From Inonotus obliquus (lineage: Eukaryota > Basidiomycota > Agaricomycetes > Hymenochaetales > Hymenochaetaceae), in contig JAJHTX010000001.1 in assembly GCA_032164295.1 (NCBI GenBank), positions 248,001-312,000 of the forward strand: a DNA stretch of 64,000 nt, in the 5' to 3' direction. A program made the translations under genes and the position numbers. Each line of letters begins with the position of its first letter. Within the stretch, counting starts at the first letter, position 1. This document shows, piece after piece, positions 33,301 through 44,987 of the stretch. The notes under the pieces were generated by a model that had not been told where the DNA came from, searched no databases, and worked only from the letters and a program-made list of their open reading frames with translations.

Positions 33301-34358
33301 GCATACGGGCAGACGCGGGTTATTATACTGAGAGAACTAGCTACAGGCAGTAGTCGTAATCAGCATCCGAGAACACGACATCTGGAAAGCGCTACGGTGC
33401 GCTATTTGACGGCGTGTTCTACAGTTTACCAGACAGGACCCGGTGACCTATTGGAGGTCGTCAGGTTAATCTCCGGCAACCTTCCCCAGGTATAAGCATC
33501 ATTCGGAACAATCAACATATGCCGATAGATAAGCACGTTGCAAGAACGTGTCCTTGTACGTGTACCACAAATCTCAAATGCTATGCAGAACAGCAACGAT
33601 TAGATGATTCTAAGATGCTCCACCTAGTGCGGATGTGTTCAAATACCGTCTTCCTTGCCGCTAATAAATTACCCAGTACTAGGTGATAGATCGGTGAAAA
33701 GCAAAATAGGGATTATAGGGCTGTAATACGCAGCTAAATTCGTCGTATACAGTCACCATTCAAGGTACAGCGCTCGCGAAGTCGCCTTCCCTGTGGTTCA
33801 GGTCTCACTTTACGGGCGCAACGATCAACTAACCGTTTAACCGACCAATTTCGCAAATACACTCGTAATGAGTGATTATCCGTAGGTCCCAAATGACATG
33901 AGCACCAGCACCTCATCATGCCCCAACTGGATCCAACTGCTTGGTTTTAATGAAAGGGTAGAACCGACCAAGAGGAACCGATAGCTTGTCCGGGTACACA
34001 TGAAAGACTGCCGACACGGACGTCACGTACAATCTAGCTGAGTCCTTGCTGTGCAGAAATTTCTATTTGTTAACTTTGGTCGACCCTGGATATGATCCCA
34101 GCTACTGACCTGGTGTAGCTCCTAGACTTACTAATGCCAGCCGGCTGTATTCATGTGGGCTAGGAGAATTCGAGAAGTGCACACTTCCTCGCCATTAATG
34201 CCGCCTAGCAAGTAAACAGGCTTCACTGCAAGAGTGAATTGCACGAGCGATTTCAAAGCGCATCATAATTGGAGGACGTGCTTCGCATCATGTCGACTTA
34301 AAACTTGCATCTTCCCTATCTGTATCTGCGCTAACATGTTCTGAAAGATACACTGAAA
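30386..34358. other. Gene-poor region
   Basis: Four kilobases hold no gene I can support. The longest open frame (161 codons at 31925-32410) has no protein signature. A short plus-strand stretch at about 30896-31040 (KDFAVKKAPNIVPLPEWP) looks coding-like but is isolated and may be a remnant. A 14-base direct repeat lies at 32224-32253. Confidence 0.5.
32224..32253 (+). repeat. Direct repeat TTGTCCAAAATTCC
   Basis: Two exact 14-base copies start 16 bases apart (32224-32237 and 32240-32253). An inverted relative (AATTTTTGGAC) occurs at 32339-32349. This may be the edge of a small degraded element, but no boundaries are visible. Confidence 0.45.
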
Positions 34359-37300
34359 CTATCGGCCCGGCACAGTTCGCTTCGGCGCTTGAGAATACCA
34401 TTCAGGTATCTGATTGGCTCGCGGGACGGTGCGCTTTCTAGCTTCCCGCCATTCTCGCTCCTCTTCCTCTTCCCTAGCGCGACGTTGCTCTTCCATGATT
34501 CGCTCCGCTTCCTTCTCCTTCTCACGGCGGGTCTCCTCAAATCTACGGCGATCGGCCAATCGGGTTTCCACAACAAAGTGAGGGGAAATAGGCACTGTTG
34601 GAGCTAGTAACTCCCGACGCCGCGCTGCCATACTTGCCAAATTAGCCTGTGCCGCATGAAGGTTCTTGTCAGGTGCAGTGCGACCGCCCAGCTTGGACTC
34701 TGAAGTTGCCCGCTGTTCCCAGGCCACGAGTTTTGCTCGAAAGTCTTGCTTCCGATTCGATCGTCTGGTATCTGTCTCAAACCGGAACGCATGTGGAACT
34801 GTGGGCTTCCATGGTTCACGTGTCTGTAAAAAGACCGATAATTGGATCAATGGTTGGTTGGAGAGATAGAACTGAAAAACGTAAAAATTACGACGTACTT
34901 GCGTATCCGATGTCAGGACTCTCGTCTTCGCGCGTTTCCCTGCAGTCCTGTCATCTGGTTTGGAGACGTTGGACCTCATTTCATCAGACTTCTCGCGCAG
35001 TTGCGATTCCCTTTCGGTCCTGGCCAGCACCCGTTGTTGGAGCAAACTATCCGTAGTAAATACGGGTGCCACAGGGATGGTTAAACAACAGGTGTTCTTC
35101 GGTCCGCCCTGCCTGGTATACGCTTCGGCATTCAGCGTTGTAGAAGACGTCCCTGTCTCCTTGGTCTTCCTGTTTACCGCCAGACCTCGCGTGCCTCCTC
35201 TCGCGGCGGATCCCTTCTCCGCTTTCTTACTCCGAGACTTTTCCGAGTCCAAGGTCTTCGAAGAAGCGCCTGCCCCGCCGGCAAAATCGCCTTCGCGCGT
35301 AAGCCGTATTCTCTTCTGGGCTCGTTCGGCTGTTGTCTGTTGAATGTCGCCGTTGTCCTTCCTCACAGTATCCTCAGATTCTCCTCTCATGGCCTGCTTG
35401 GATAGCCTTGATGAGGGCAGAGAAGTACCGCTATCACGTTGGGTTTCTGTGTGTTTGTCAAGGATAGCATGGAAGCATTCTGGTACACGAGCTTGATCAG
35501 CTCTACAATCAACCCCCGCTCCTTCTTGCTGGTGCCAACCTGTAGTCTGAACGCAATCGATACCCGAAGCTACAATGGGGAAGTCTCGGTCACCTCCCTT
35601 GCTCTCATTCTTCCGAGGGGATAGCGATTCTCGATATCCATTGGGACCTTCTCGTGATTGTGATCCGCGGGCCCTTTTCGAGTCCCGGCGACCATGCTCT
35701 GGATCGGGCAAGATGGCTGTATCATGCACGGTGGCATCGGCGTTGGACTGGGAACTTAGCAACCTTTGTAAGGAAGTGATACAGCGACGTAAAATGGGAG
35801 TTTGTTAAGATACGTAAGTCACGGAATTTGGTAGATGTGCAAGTAGATGAAAGAAATTGAAATTACCACGGAAGTTTACCGAGTATTATCGCAAGATATG
35901 ATGACCGAGAGCGGGTGCCGAACATTATTGTGCGAAACGGGGCGATGATTCAAGTTATTAATACCCGTTGATATTCCGCGTCATGTAGTAGCCCGAGATA
36001 AGTGATCATGATTGAAATTACAAGAAGTTGACCGCAAGGAGTCAGCAAAGCTCAGAACACAATGTCGTTTGACATACCCGAAAGAATTTACGATCTTTTG
36101 ACCGAAATGGGCAAGGCGCTCAGCAACGGAACTCGTGCTTCCACTACCCTCCTTGTCAAGTGATATAGAGTCCAAGTCTACTGATGCCTGAATGACACGC
36201 GAGTTCGGATCAATGAGGTTCAAGTGATTTAGAATACCGGTAAAAACTCACTCTTTGATGATCTCTGAGTTGTACATCTAAAGGCGCGCTCTGTTTTCGC
36301 CCTTGATATTCAGCATCAGAACTTAGTTCCAAATCGGCCGTCACAGATCGCGAAGGTCCAGCCACAACTGCTTCTACAGGATCCAAGCACTCGGGATTAT
36401 TACCTGCTAGGCCCGTATTGTTCTGTCCGTTTAGCCGCAATTTTTCCTTTACCAGCGCCCGGGAATGTTCATTCTGAACTGAAGCAACAGGCGGCTTCAA
36501 GCAACGACGGCGTGAAGAATGAGCTGAAAGGTCGATTCCTTTCCGTAAATAGTTGTCGCGCTTCTTACGGGCGAACATGTCGTCCGCATCCGGCTCGGGA
36601 TTCAGCTTCCTTTTTGTGGTCTGAGGGGCAGAAGTGGCAGGCGGACGCTTCGACGGCTCACCGTGTACTGACCGATGGCTATGGAGATTCATGCTAGTTC
36701 CCGTGACTTTGTCCGTGCTCGCAGATGGAGTTGGGAACACTGCAGAAGCCTTGGGCACGGGTGATGCCGTATCAATCTTAGTCACTTCTGATACTCTAGA
36801 GCTTCCGAGTGCTGCTGATGCAGCTTCTAATACTTGAGGGCCATCAGTCTGAGCGATATCTGCTGCTGGAATAACTACAGGTGAAGGTTGCCCGCTCAGC
36901 TCGAGAATTCGTCTTGGTGATGCGTCGGCAGCTGAGTTACTGTCAGCCGGAAGATTTGCTGTTTCTTGAAAGATAAGCCGTTGAGGAGGCTCCCTCAATA
37001 AACCATGATTATCCACTACCCGCGGAGCTGAGGGTGCCGCTTCCGGATCGGCATCGGTCTCGGTGCAAGCCTTTATCGACGGACCGTCTTCAGAATCTCT
37101 GATAGGTAAAGCAGAACGAGGTTTTGAGACTTGATTTCGTTTGTTTAGGGTCGCTCTAACACCCGCTTGCTGCGCGACATGCTTGGAGCCAGACTTCAAT
37201 GATTGTTTTATCTTGAGCGACACGTGTTTGACTTTTGGGCGGTTATGTTCGGGGTTAACATCCCAACAATCTGGAGGCGCCAGCACCTGAGGCTCGTTTC

Positions 37301-38903
37301 TATCCTTTCCTAGAGTGATAGACTTCTTCGGATCAGCGGTAGAACCTTTGGAAGTACCGCTGGACACTGCGCCGTACTTCTTTGCATAACGCGAAAGGAA
37401 GTCCTGAACCTCATCTCGGCTTTCATGAGACTCGTGAAGCGTTTGGGCCATATTGGTACCTCCTAAAGGAGCATCAGAACGAAACTTAATGGACGGAGGA
37501 GGGGAAGCTGTTCGGAAATTAGAGTCGGGAGTAACCGGTAGCGTGTTCGCCGTGGTTATGTCCGTTTCAGCTTCTCCCGCTGGCGACTCGTTAAGGGCGG
37601 TATAGGCAATATCCGCGAGACCGGGATGAACAGCGGGTGGCTGTAAACTTCCTTTGACTGAATCTACGTCCACTTCTGCATGGGTTACGGTTAGGTCTGT
37701 TTTCCTCTTCTTTAGTGCCGGCTGAGAAGCTAAACCATCACTGCTGCGCTTTCCCAATGGTCTCCGGGACAGTGTTACCTTTGGCTTTGGTACAGTCACT
37801 CGGATGGGAGATTGCTGTGGATGCAGTGGCTTGCTCTGGTCCTCGCACGCCTCGGCACAGTTCCCGCCCTTCTCTGCCAGCTCCTCATCTTCATCATTAA
37901 TAAGCTTTCCCCTCGGCGCGGCGAAGCCGATAGCTTGATTCGAGATCGACGACCGTTCGTCCCTAGCCCGCAAATCCTCCTCCTCTTCCTGGATTGGCAA
38001 CATAACGGCATCATGACCAAAGCGTGTGAGATGTAACGGACTCCTTCCCCCGATGCGTGATCTGGATTGTCTTCTCTGCGGCATGGCCGGGTGCTTGGCC
38101 CGTGAAGGTGACCTGGACGTCTTAATTACCTTCTCCGGGGATTGCGGATTGCGGGTCAGCTCGCCGACTGAAGCCGACGTATATTGACCCGACAGATTGC
38201 TTAACGCCGACACTGAAGATAAAGCGGGGCTACTGTGCGTGGCTCGTGCATGTTCGTGGCGCGACATATTGATTTCTCGTAATTCAGCTTCGCTGGGTCG
38301 GGATACGGAAGAAGGCATCAAAGCGCCCGCAGGTGAAGAGTGCACGGAAGGCGGTGTTCGATATTTGCTGGTACGTTTTTGCTTGGGTTTTGGGGTCACA
38401 GAAGGCGAGAGGGAGTTGCACAGTTGCTCTTTTGCGGGAGAACTCTGCTCGCCTTGTCCTTGAAGCTTTGTAAGGACAGGGGTGCGAGATCCCAACGTGG
38501 GCAAGCGAGATACTGAATTTGAATCCCTAGAGCCAGACCCATACCGGTGTGAACGGGGTGTCGAAGGCGAACCGAGAAGCGCCGAACCTCCTATGCGCGT
38601 CCCGCGAGGCGTCTCGTCATCTACATCCATAATCCCCAGCTCCAACTCTCGTTCTTCCCGCAGGTAATTATAGTCAAAGTTCTCCTGCTCAGATCGTTCA
38701 GATTCGACATGTTTTCTGCCCGTATCCGTTCCAATCTGAGGAGATCCAGAGAGCTGCGTCCTCGTAGGAATGGGGGTGGTTAGCGTGTAGTCGAGCCCAT
38801 CAAAAAAGTCATCCTTAAGCGCATCATCTTCCAGAAGCAGGTCGTTCGCTGCACTGTTCACAGAGAGTGGTATCTGGAAAGACGAGTCCAGCGCAGAGCT
38901 CAT
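34359..38903 (-). CDS. TPX2-domain microtubule/spindle protein
   Basis: A 5' exon beginning MSSALDSSFQIPLSV at 38903 runs open to 36210, rich in Ser/Pro/Lys with several basic clusters (PKPKQKRTSKYRTPPS). It splices in phase (VQLRDHQR) to ASVDLDSISLDKEGSGST and VAERLAHFGQKIVNSFG. Exons between 36060 and 35760 are unresolved. The downstream exon reads ITSLQRLLSSQSNADATVHD, and then toward the C-terminus APVFTTDSLLQQRVLARTER, PWKPTVPHAFRFETDTR and EREWREARKRTVPRANQIP. The last blocks are the TPX2 C-terminal domain (FxFxTxxR; basic helix; RKxxVPxAxxIP). TPX2 proteins nucleate microtubules and help assemble the spindle; this one should be nuclear or spindle-bound. That both halves form one gene is inferred from shared strand, composition and close spacing. 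Confidence 0.7.
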
Positions 38904-41900
38904 TCGATATGCGCGTTGTTTATTCATAGTAGAAGCATAGAAGTCTGCGGAGAGTTGAGCTCGTCGTTGCTGCATCGATACAGGGTGGCAATGGTTTGGT
39001 CGACGCGTTGTTTCCCACGATCGCGTTAGCTTGGCACGTGATCCTTTCTTGCTTTATGTGGCTCAACATAATCGCACACTGAGGCTGTCCAGTGTCTTGG
39101 TTCCACACCCACACCTTATCGTATATCGTGGAGGATGAACAGTCGCGTCGCGATCTTGGTCGCTTACGAGCCAGGCGGTTTCGGCTAACTTGACGTGACG
39201 ACATCGTCCGTACAAAGTTCGCCTTCAGCCATATTGATTGTACACTTGGCGCGCGATCTATCTGCACAATGAACCGGAAGTAAACCATCCATCGCAGCCG
39301 TTGAACGATTGCCTCGAACGGCGATAAGTCATCATTCCGATCGTCTGCAGCCGAGAACTACTCGGGAAATGACATCGGCGGGGGGTGAAGAGTAACTCAA
39401 AATGGCCCTCTTTGTCCGATTGTTACGATTATATTAATGAAAGAAGAATCTTCATTTTACTCCAGGTGGCTTGCACCCTTCATACTAACTAATTGCAGAT
39501 CAGGTTCTAGTATTCGGGTGACTGCAACATTCATTCAATACTATTAGCCATCCATCGAGTGCAAATGAGATACGTACCTTAACTTCCGGAAATTAAGCCA
39601 CTCTTTTCCGCTGAAGCTTTGCCCACAGATCGACAGGTCACCATCCATCGAGCCTATCCCGAAATCATTCTCATTGTGTCGTGTGAGACCCAATCGGTGA
39701 GCTGGCACCGTCTATATTCGTTCGCTCGATAAGCTTGGAATTCTGATGCGGTGACGGAGAGACTAGCCTCGATCTACTAAACAGCCAGATAAACGTGTGC
39801 GATCGGATACGGTTTCATGTGCGCCGCAACACACATGATCGCGTTGTATTCCACGGAATTGAAGCTCTTGGGTGCAATTCGTAACGTAAATGCAACGCTA
39901 CGGTCGGCGGCGGCCCTTTCTCCGTCGGTCGATTCCATTTTACCTAATCCCCAGTGTGCGAAACACCGATTAAATTGGCTCACGGCATACAGTTCGATGC
40001 GGAAACATACCGCCCACTTCCCTGCGGTGGCGGAGCAGCATAGGAAGCTTACCTGTTGTGTCGGGTACCTTGTCTAGCCCCGCAGTCCCCGCACCGAGGC
40101 ATTCGGAGTCACAGCGGACCGTCGAATTCTTACTCAAGGGCTGCCTTAGCTTTTACGTCGTGCGGTATCAGAGTTCTCCGATGTCAAGCACATCGTTAGC
40201 TTCGTTCATACGTTCAGTTGACTTGAATGATGAAACCTGATGCCATTCGCGCAACTGATTATCCACCGCGCATATCCGGGTGATCTCGTTATATCTTCGA
40301 AATAATGCAGCCCCTGAAAAAGCAGGCATGATGATGCTACCATTAGCCGAGAGCAGTCGGGATTACTGCGTACTATTGCGCTTGCTGTAGGACACGGCTA
40401 GTGTTCCGTACGCTCCAGCCCGGAAGGCTTTGTTTTGACGCGCCAAAGAGTCGGGCTGCGAAACCGACTGTATCGCACCAACGAATACGGTTCTGGAGCG
40501 GCACAGGAGCCTCGACCTTAGCATTAATCAGCTTCGTCCGGCTCACGGGACGCCTATCAACACATAATGATCAATTCATGTCCACAAGTTGTTCAAAGCC
40601 TTCAATCCCATCGATCAATACCACCAAATAAGTCGCATCCTGCCCTAGAGCATGGATTCCCGCATGTTTCACGTCGCTCAGTCGATCCTTCATCACTCCG
40701 TTCCACCGTCGGGCCGGACTTCTTTTCGCTTCGAGAAGACGTGGTCTAGAGACTAGGCACCTGGGCAGGGCGACCAGTCGGTCTTCTTTGCTGACTCTGA
40801 CAAGTCAGTGAAAAATAAATGTCCTTTCTCCCTTGTTTTTCCTTTCTGGGGTTGACATTCAGAACTTTCCTGGGCACCCTTGTCTTCCCAAGTTCGCTGT
40901 GAACTGGCATTTAGAACAATCAACCGAATCAAGTCCGTTCAATGTGTTGGCAGCTCTAAATTAGGATCAAGAGTATGATGGCGGGTTTTATTCCTACGGT
41001 AAAGTCGCGTTGCCGCCTAAACTCCCCCATCCTCTTCTGTGACTGTAAGCGCATCAAGATAACGGAACCCCACAACGTCCAATAAAGGTCGAGGTAGAAT
41101 ACCAATCAAAACAATCCAATCGGTTGCGACATACGCTCAGTTCAATGACGGGGCATCCCACCGCATTCATCCGTGGGAGCTCGCAGTTTCCCAATAGCAG
41201 ATGGCGCCCGAGAGTGAAAGGTGAAAGGGAACAGTGCACGAGGCACAGGGGAACCAAGTCGCCGGGGTTGACTGCACGGTCTTATATTTATCGTGTCCTA
41301 TGCGAAGCACGCCTCGACTCATCTTCAGATGAAGAGAAGATGGGAATGCGTAAAAATGACGGCTTTGCGCAGGTGAAACAATACCAGTGCATAGCGTCCA
41401 GTCTGATCGTTGGAGGTGTGATTGATGATGTTGTGATGCTTGGTCGCCATTCGCGGATGCCGTGCACGAACATACGACCCTTTGTTTGGGCGTCCATGAC
41501 TAGCTGATTCTATTCAAGTGTTTTGACTGAATGAGTGCCCTTGCGGTGGCAACGTGACGCCAAATAGCCGGGGCCACATATAACGAGAACTCAGGACAAC
41601 CCCGATCTGCGATGAATGCATAGCGTGTGTCCTCAAATAGGGCAAATATGTTTGCTTGTTAGCTTGGGCGTGATCCAGCGGAGCGTTACGTTACGCTGTG
41701 CCCCGATAGCCGATGGTGAAAAAGAAAGCGAAAGGAAAGAACGCGACGTCACAGCTACTCATGCACGTCGTGCCGGTCCAGGTACACCAGATACTCTGTG
41801 TGAAAGGAACCCGAAGGCACATTATAAGCGCTTTCTCTATGCTTTCTTTCCAGTGCCGTAAACCTTGCTATTATAGAGTATGAAAAGAAGAAGAGAGTCG

Positions 41901-42473
41901 TGCGATGTGGGGTATGTTCGCGCCGGCAATTGCCATGGGCGGGATCATGAGGCTGCGCCAGCTTCAGTACGCCTCCTCATCATCATGCGCCTGCTTTGGC
42001 TAACCAGCGATTTTTTTTTCGTGGAATTTTCGAGTATTACCAGAAAAGGCTAATCTTCCGAGACAGGCCAAGAGCCGTGCTGATACGGAACGGAATACGG
42101 GTGCCGTCACGAAACACTTCCGGGGGTTCCAAGCTATCGAACCCTAATGTGGCAGGACCCCAGACAGCGCGAGATGAATAATCAATTATCACGAATGATC
42201 TGAATCTGAAATTGAATCTATGCGTTTCTTTCGACCAAACTGCCATCGCCCTCACCATGATCATTCGAAACTAGTCTCTTTGCCAATGGACAAAAAACAT
42301 ATAAAAAGCCGTCAGGTGAGCTTCACTTGCCCCCCATCTCAACCGTGCCTTGTTGACTCATACCGTCTTCTCCATCGTTCCTGTGCTTTCCTCATCGTCC
42401 CTCAACGCTCGGACTCTCCATCCGACTTGCTCTTGTGCTGCGTCATCGCCATCTACCCTGCTGCTCGCTCGAC
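38904..42473. other. Gene-poor region
   Basis: This 3.6-kb spacer lies upstream of the TPX2-like gene. Many short overlapping open frames occur in all frames, and none has a domain or convincing splicing. A core promoter for the small gene at 42474 lies at the right end. Confidence 0.5.
42300..42308 (+). promoter_or_regulatory. TATA box of the small CCHC-like gene
   Basis: TATAAAAAG lies 166-174 bp upstream of the start at 42474. The sequence that follows is pyrimidine-rich (ctcatcgtccctcaacgctc), as in highly expressed fungal 5' leaders. Confidence 0.5.
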
Positions 42474-42704
42474 ATGATCTGCTCATCTGCTGTGCCGTTC
42501 AACTCTGCATCCGCGTTCAGGGATACTGGCTACCCCTCTGACGGTACCTTCCCTTATGCCGGAACGCCGTCCGCAACCACGACGCTCGCCAATAGCGCTA
42601 AGCAGCCAACCGGAGCTACTGGCCCAGTCGACCACTCCACCGCGCAGTGCTGCCATTGCGGCTACCGTAACTCGCATGCTAACAACTGCCCCTTCAAGGG
42701 GTAG
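42474..42704 (+). CDS. 76-residue protein with C-terminal CCHC-like motif
   Basis: The protein begins MICSSAVPFNSASAFRDTG and has a Ser/Thr/Pro/Gly-rich, probably disordered body. It ends with CCHCGYRNSHANNCPFKG, where the pattern C-X2-C-X5-H-X3-C could hold one zinc ion. I recall similar short C-terminal CxxCGxR..H..xCPF motifs in small uncharacterised Agaricomycete proteins, but no function is known to me. A strong TATA box and pyrimidine-rich leader upstream argue that it is expressed. An in-frame upstream Met at 42435 would add 13 residues. There is no signal peptide, so it is probably intracellular. The spacing differs from the retroviral-type zinc knuckle (C-X2-C-X4-H-X4-C). Confidence 0.6.
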   Translation: MICSSAVPFNSASAFRDTGYPSDGTFPYAGTPSATTTLANSAKQPTGATGPVDHSTAQCCHCGYRNSHANNCPFKG

Positions 42705-44987
42705 ATAGACTTCGAAGGAATTTGCTTGTTATTGCTGTCTTATTACCGGCTCGTTTCTTGTAGGCATCTTTTCGGTTGTATACCAAGTGTGTTCCGTACT
42801 AACGCGCTTTATGTGGCACAGGTCATACTTGTTTTGCATCGCTGCATCGTTAATTATCCGCAACCGCTCAGTCATATCATTTCGTCACATTTCGTTGTTC
42901 GACGTCCCTCCAAGAATATTGTCCGCGCCTTCCATACCCTACATCCGATACCCGCGCCGCGTACGAGAGCTAGACGCCCATCGCGATAATATGGAAGTCG
43001 TTCTGCCCGATGCATCACTATATATGTGCTTCATACAACTTTTCGCTCTTCGTCATCTTTTGTCATATTGTTGTACCAATGCCGCCTGGAGTCGGAGCAA
43101 TACTGTCCAGAATCAAGAGAAGCACCCCATTTAATTGATAATCTGTTTGTATTCTTGCCGCTTTTCTTGTTCGTTTACCTTTTTGTGTTTTTATTAGCTG
43201 TTGGCTTCACCACTATGCCATTTGCTCTCCGCTGTTCAACGTGTTACTGATACATTCTTACAATGTTACCAAGTACTGATGTTATAAACATGTCATTGGC
43301 CATATTATCTCCGTGTGCTCGATGCGTCGATGCGTTTCTGGATCGCGAAGCGGAAGAAGCAGCAGACGCCACCAAGAGTCGAAACATACACTGTACAAAC
43401 GAAAGTTTGTGAGACGTATACTGGGAAACGGACGCCACCCGACTCGCTACTATCTCACTCACAACTCAACCTTGTTCTCAGGGACTGGATACCAATACAA
43501 ATCTGCGCCAATGTTGCTACTCAATTTGCCTTCGACTGTGCCTTTGAGCTTACCGTTGATGCGCCAGGGATCTGTAATGGACACGCACGGATACGTGACC
43601 CGATTAGCCGGTTCCGTTTGTGAGGCTCCGAGCCGTGGCCTCGTGGCAAAGAATGGAGAAAATCGGTCACGCTTGGAATGGAGCTTCTCACCGCTGTTCG
43701 GAAACCCAAATGTGGTAATTGACACCGGAGTTGTGACACGCACGTGAGTACACAGCATAATTTTCTTGTCCCTTCTTCTTCAAGAACAAAAGATAAGGAG
43801 GAAAAGTACAGAAAGGAATCGACAGCCATAGTAAGAAAGAATCAAGGAAGAAAGGAACAGCCGTAGTTATCAGGCCCTTTATTTTTCGTGTTTTTGGCGT
43901 CGGTTAGATAGTGTGCGACTGCCGACGGGGACGGCAGGTCGACGATTTGGGTCGTGGGATTAGACACGCTATCAAGTCTAATCCTGCCCCGCAATCGATT
44001 TCCCTTGATGCCCCCGCACTCTCATCTCTCCTTTTCTTTCTCATATTATCTTGTCTGACCGACGTCACATCGATAAACGGAGCATCTCCATCCGTAACTC
44101 CTGAGTATTATTGTTTCCCAGTTGCCTAACGTACGTACTCCATAATCCTTCCTCTTTTCATCTGATTCGACTCATCTCTATGCAACTTTCGCCGTCAATT
44201 TTCGCGACTAACTTATCCCGGATCCTTATGGTAATGTCATAACGGACCGGGTGCTTTTAATCGATGCGCGGATGTGAACCTGCAGCGTAGGCACATAGCG
44301 ACTAATTCAACCGATTGACTCTCAAGTTTCAAGTTTCGTCGTCGAACAATCCTTCGATCATCTTGTCTCTGCAGATTTTCGATTTTCCATCACTCATCTC
44401 GCGTAGCCTTGACTATTGAGTGGCGTTTTTCCTTGAGCGCTTGCATAATCCAGGAGATAGACAATATTTCGGGAATCCAAGGACCCGAGGGAATCTATCG
44501 ATAAAGAGCACCCATAGAGCAACAAGGAACAACCAAGTGGCAAGAGAGACTTGACATCGTCTTGGCTGCCAGTCACACTACCGTCTACACCGAACTGGGA
44601 CTACAGACCCCCAAGGACCTCCAAAGTGGATCCTGGATCTGATCTGCCTCGTATACACGTGCGTCCCTTTCTTTCGAACTCGATTTGCCTGATGCAGTAA
44701 GGTGAGATGGAAAAGAGGATGGATGCCGCTCGTTGTTATGCTCAACTTGTTTCGGGTTGTGTTGTCTTATTTTTATTTTCTTTGGCGTCCTTTTTTTCTC
44801 TCTTCTCTGGTCGGCGGACAAGTAGACCGGTCGGCGTGATAATGTGTCCGAAGGTTCCGGCGACAAGTTCAATACGATGCTAACACTGGTATCTTGGGTA
44901 GGAAAACCGCCGGCTTCCTTGCCCTTGCATCGGTGCAGTGGCTCGCCACTCAATACAGATCGACATTAGATTCAGGAAGTAAGGCAC
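42705..44987. other. Gene-poor region
   Basis: The first part is probably the 3' UTR of the small gene. Open frames of 102-144 codons at 43313-43747 and 44585-44953 overlap each other on both strands and lack protein-like signatures. Nothing else is supported. Confidence 0.5.

Noticed and set aside
43313..43747. 144-codon plus-strand frame
   Set aside because: Composition is not protein-like and overlapping frames of similar size exist on both strands.
44585..44953. 122-codon minus-strand frame before the hydratase
   Set aside because: Low-complexity charged sequence overlapping the hydratase promoter; no domain or splicing.
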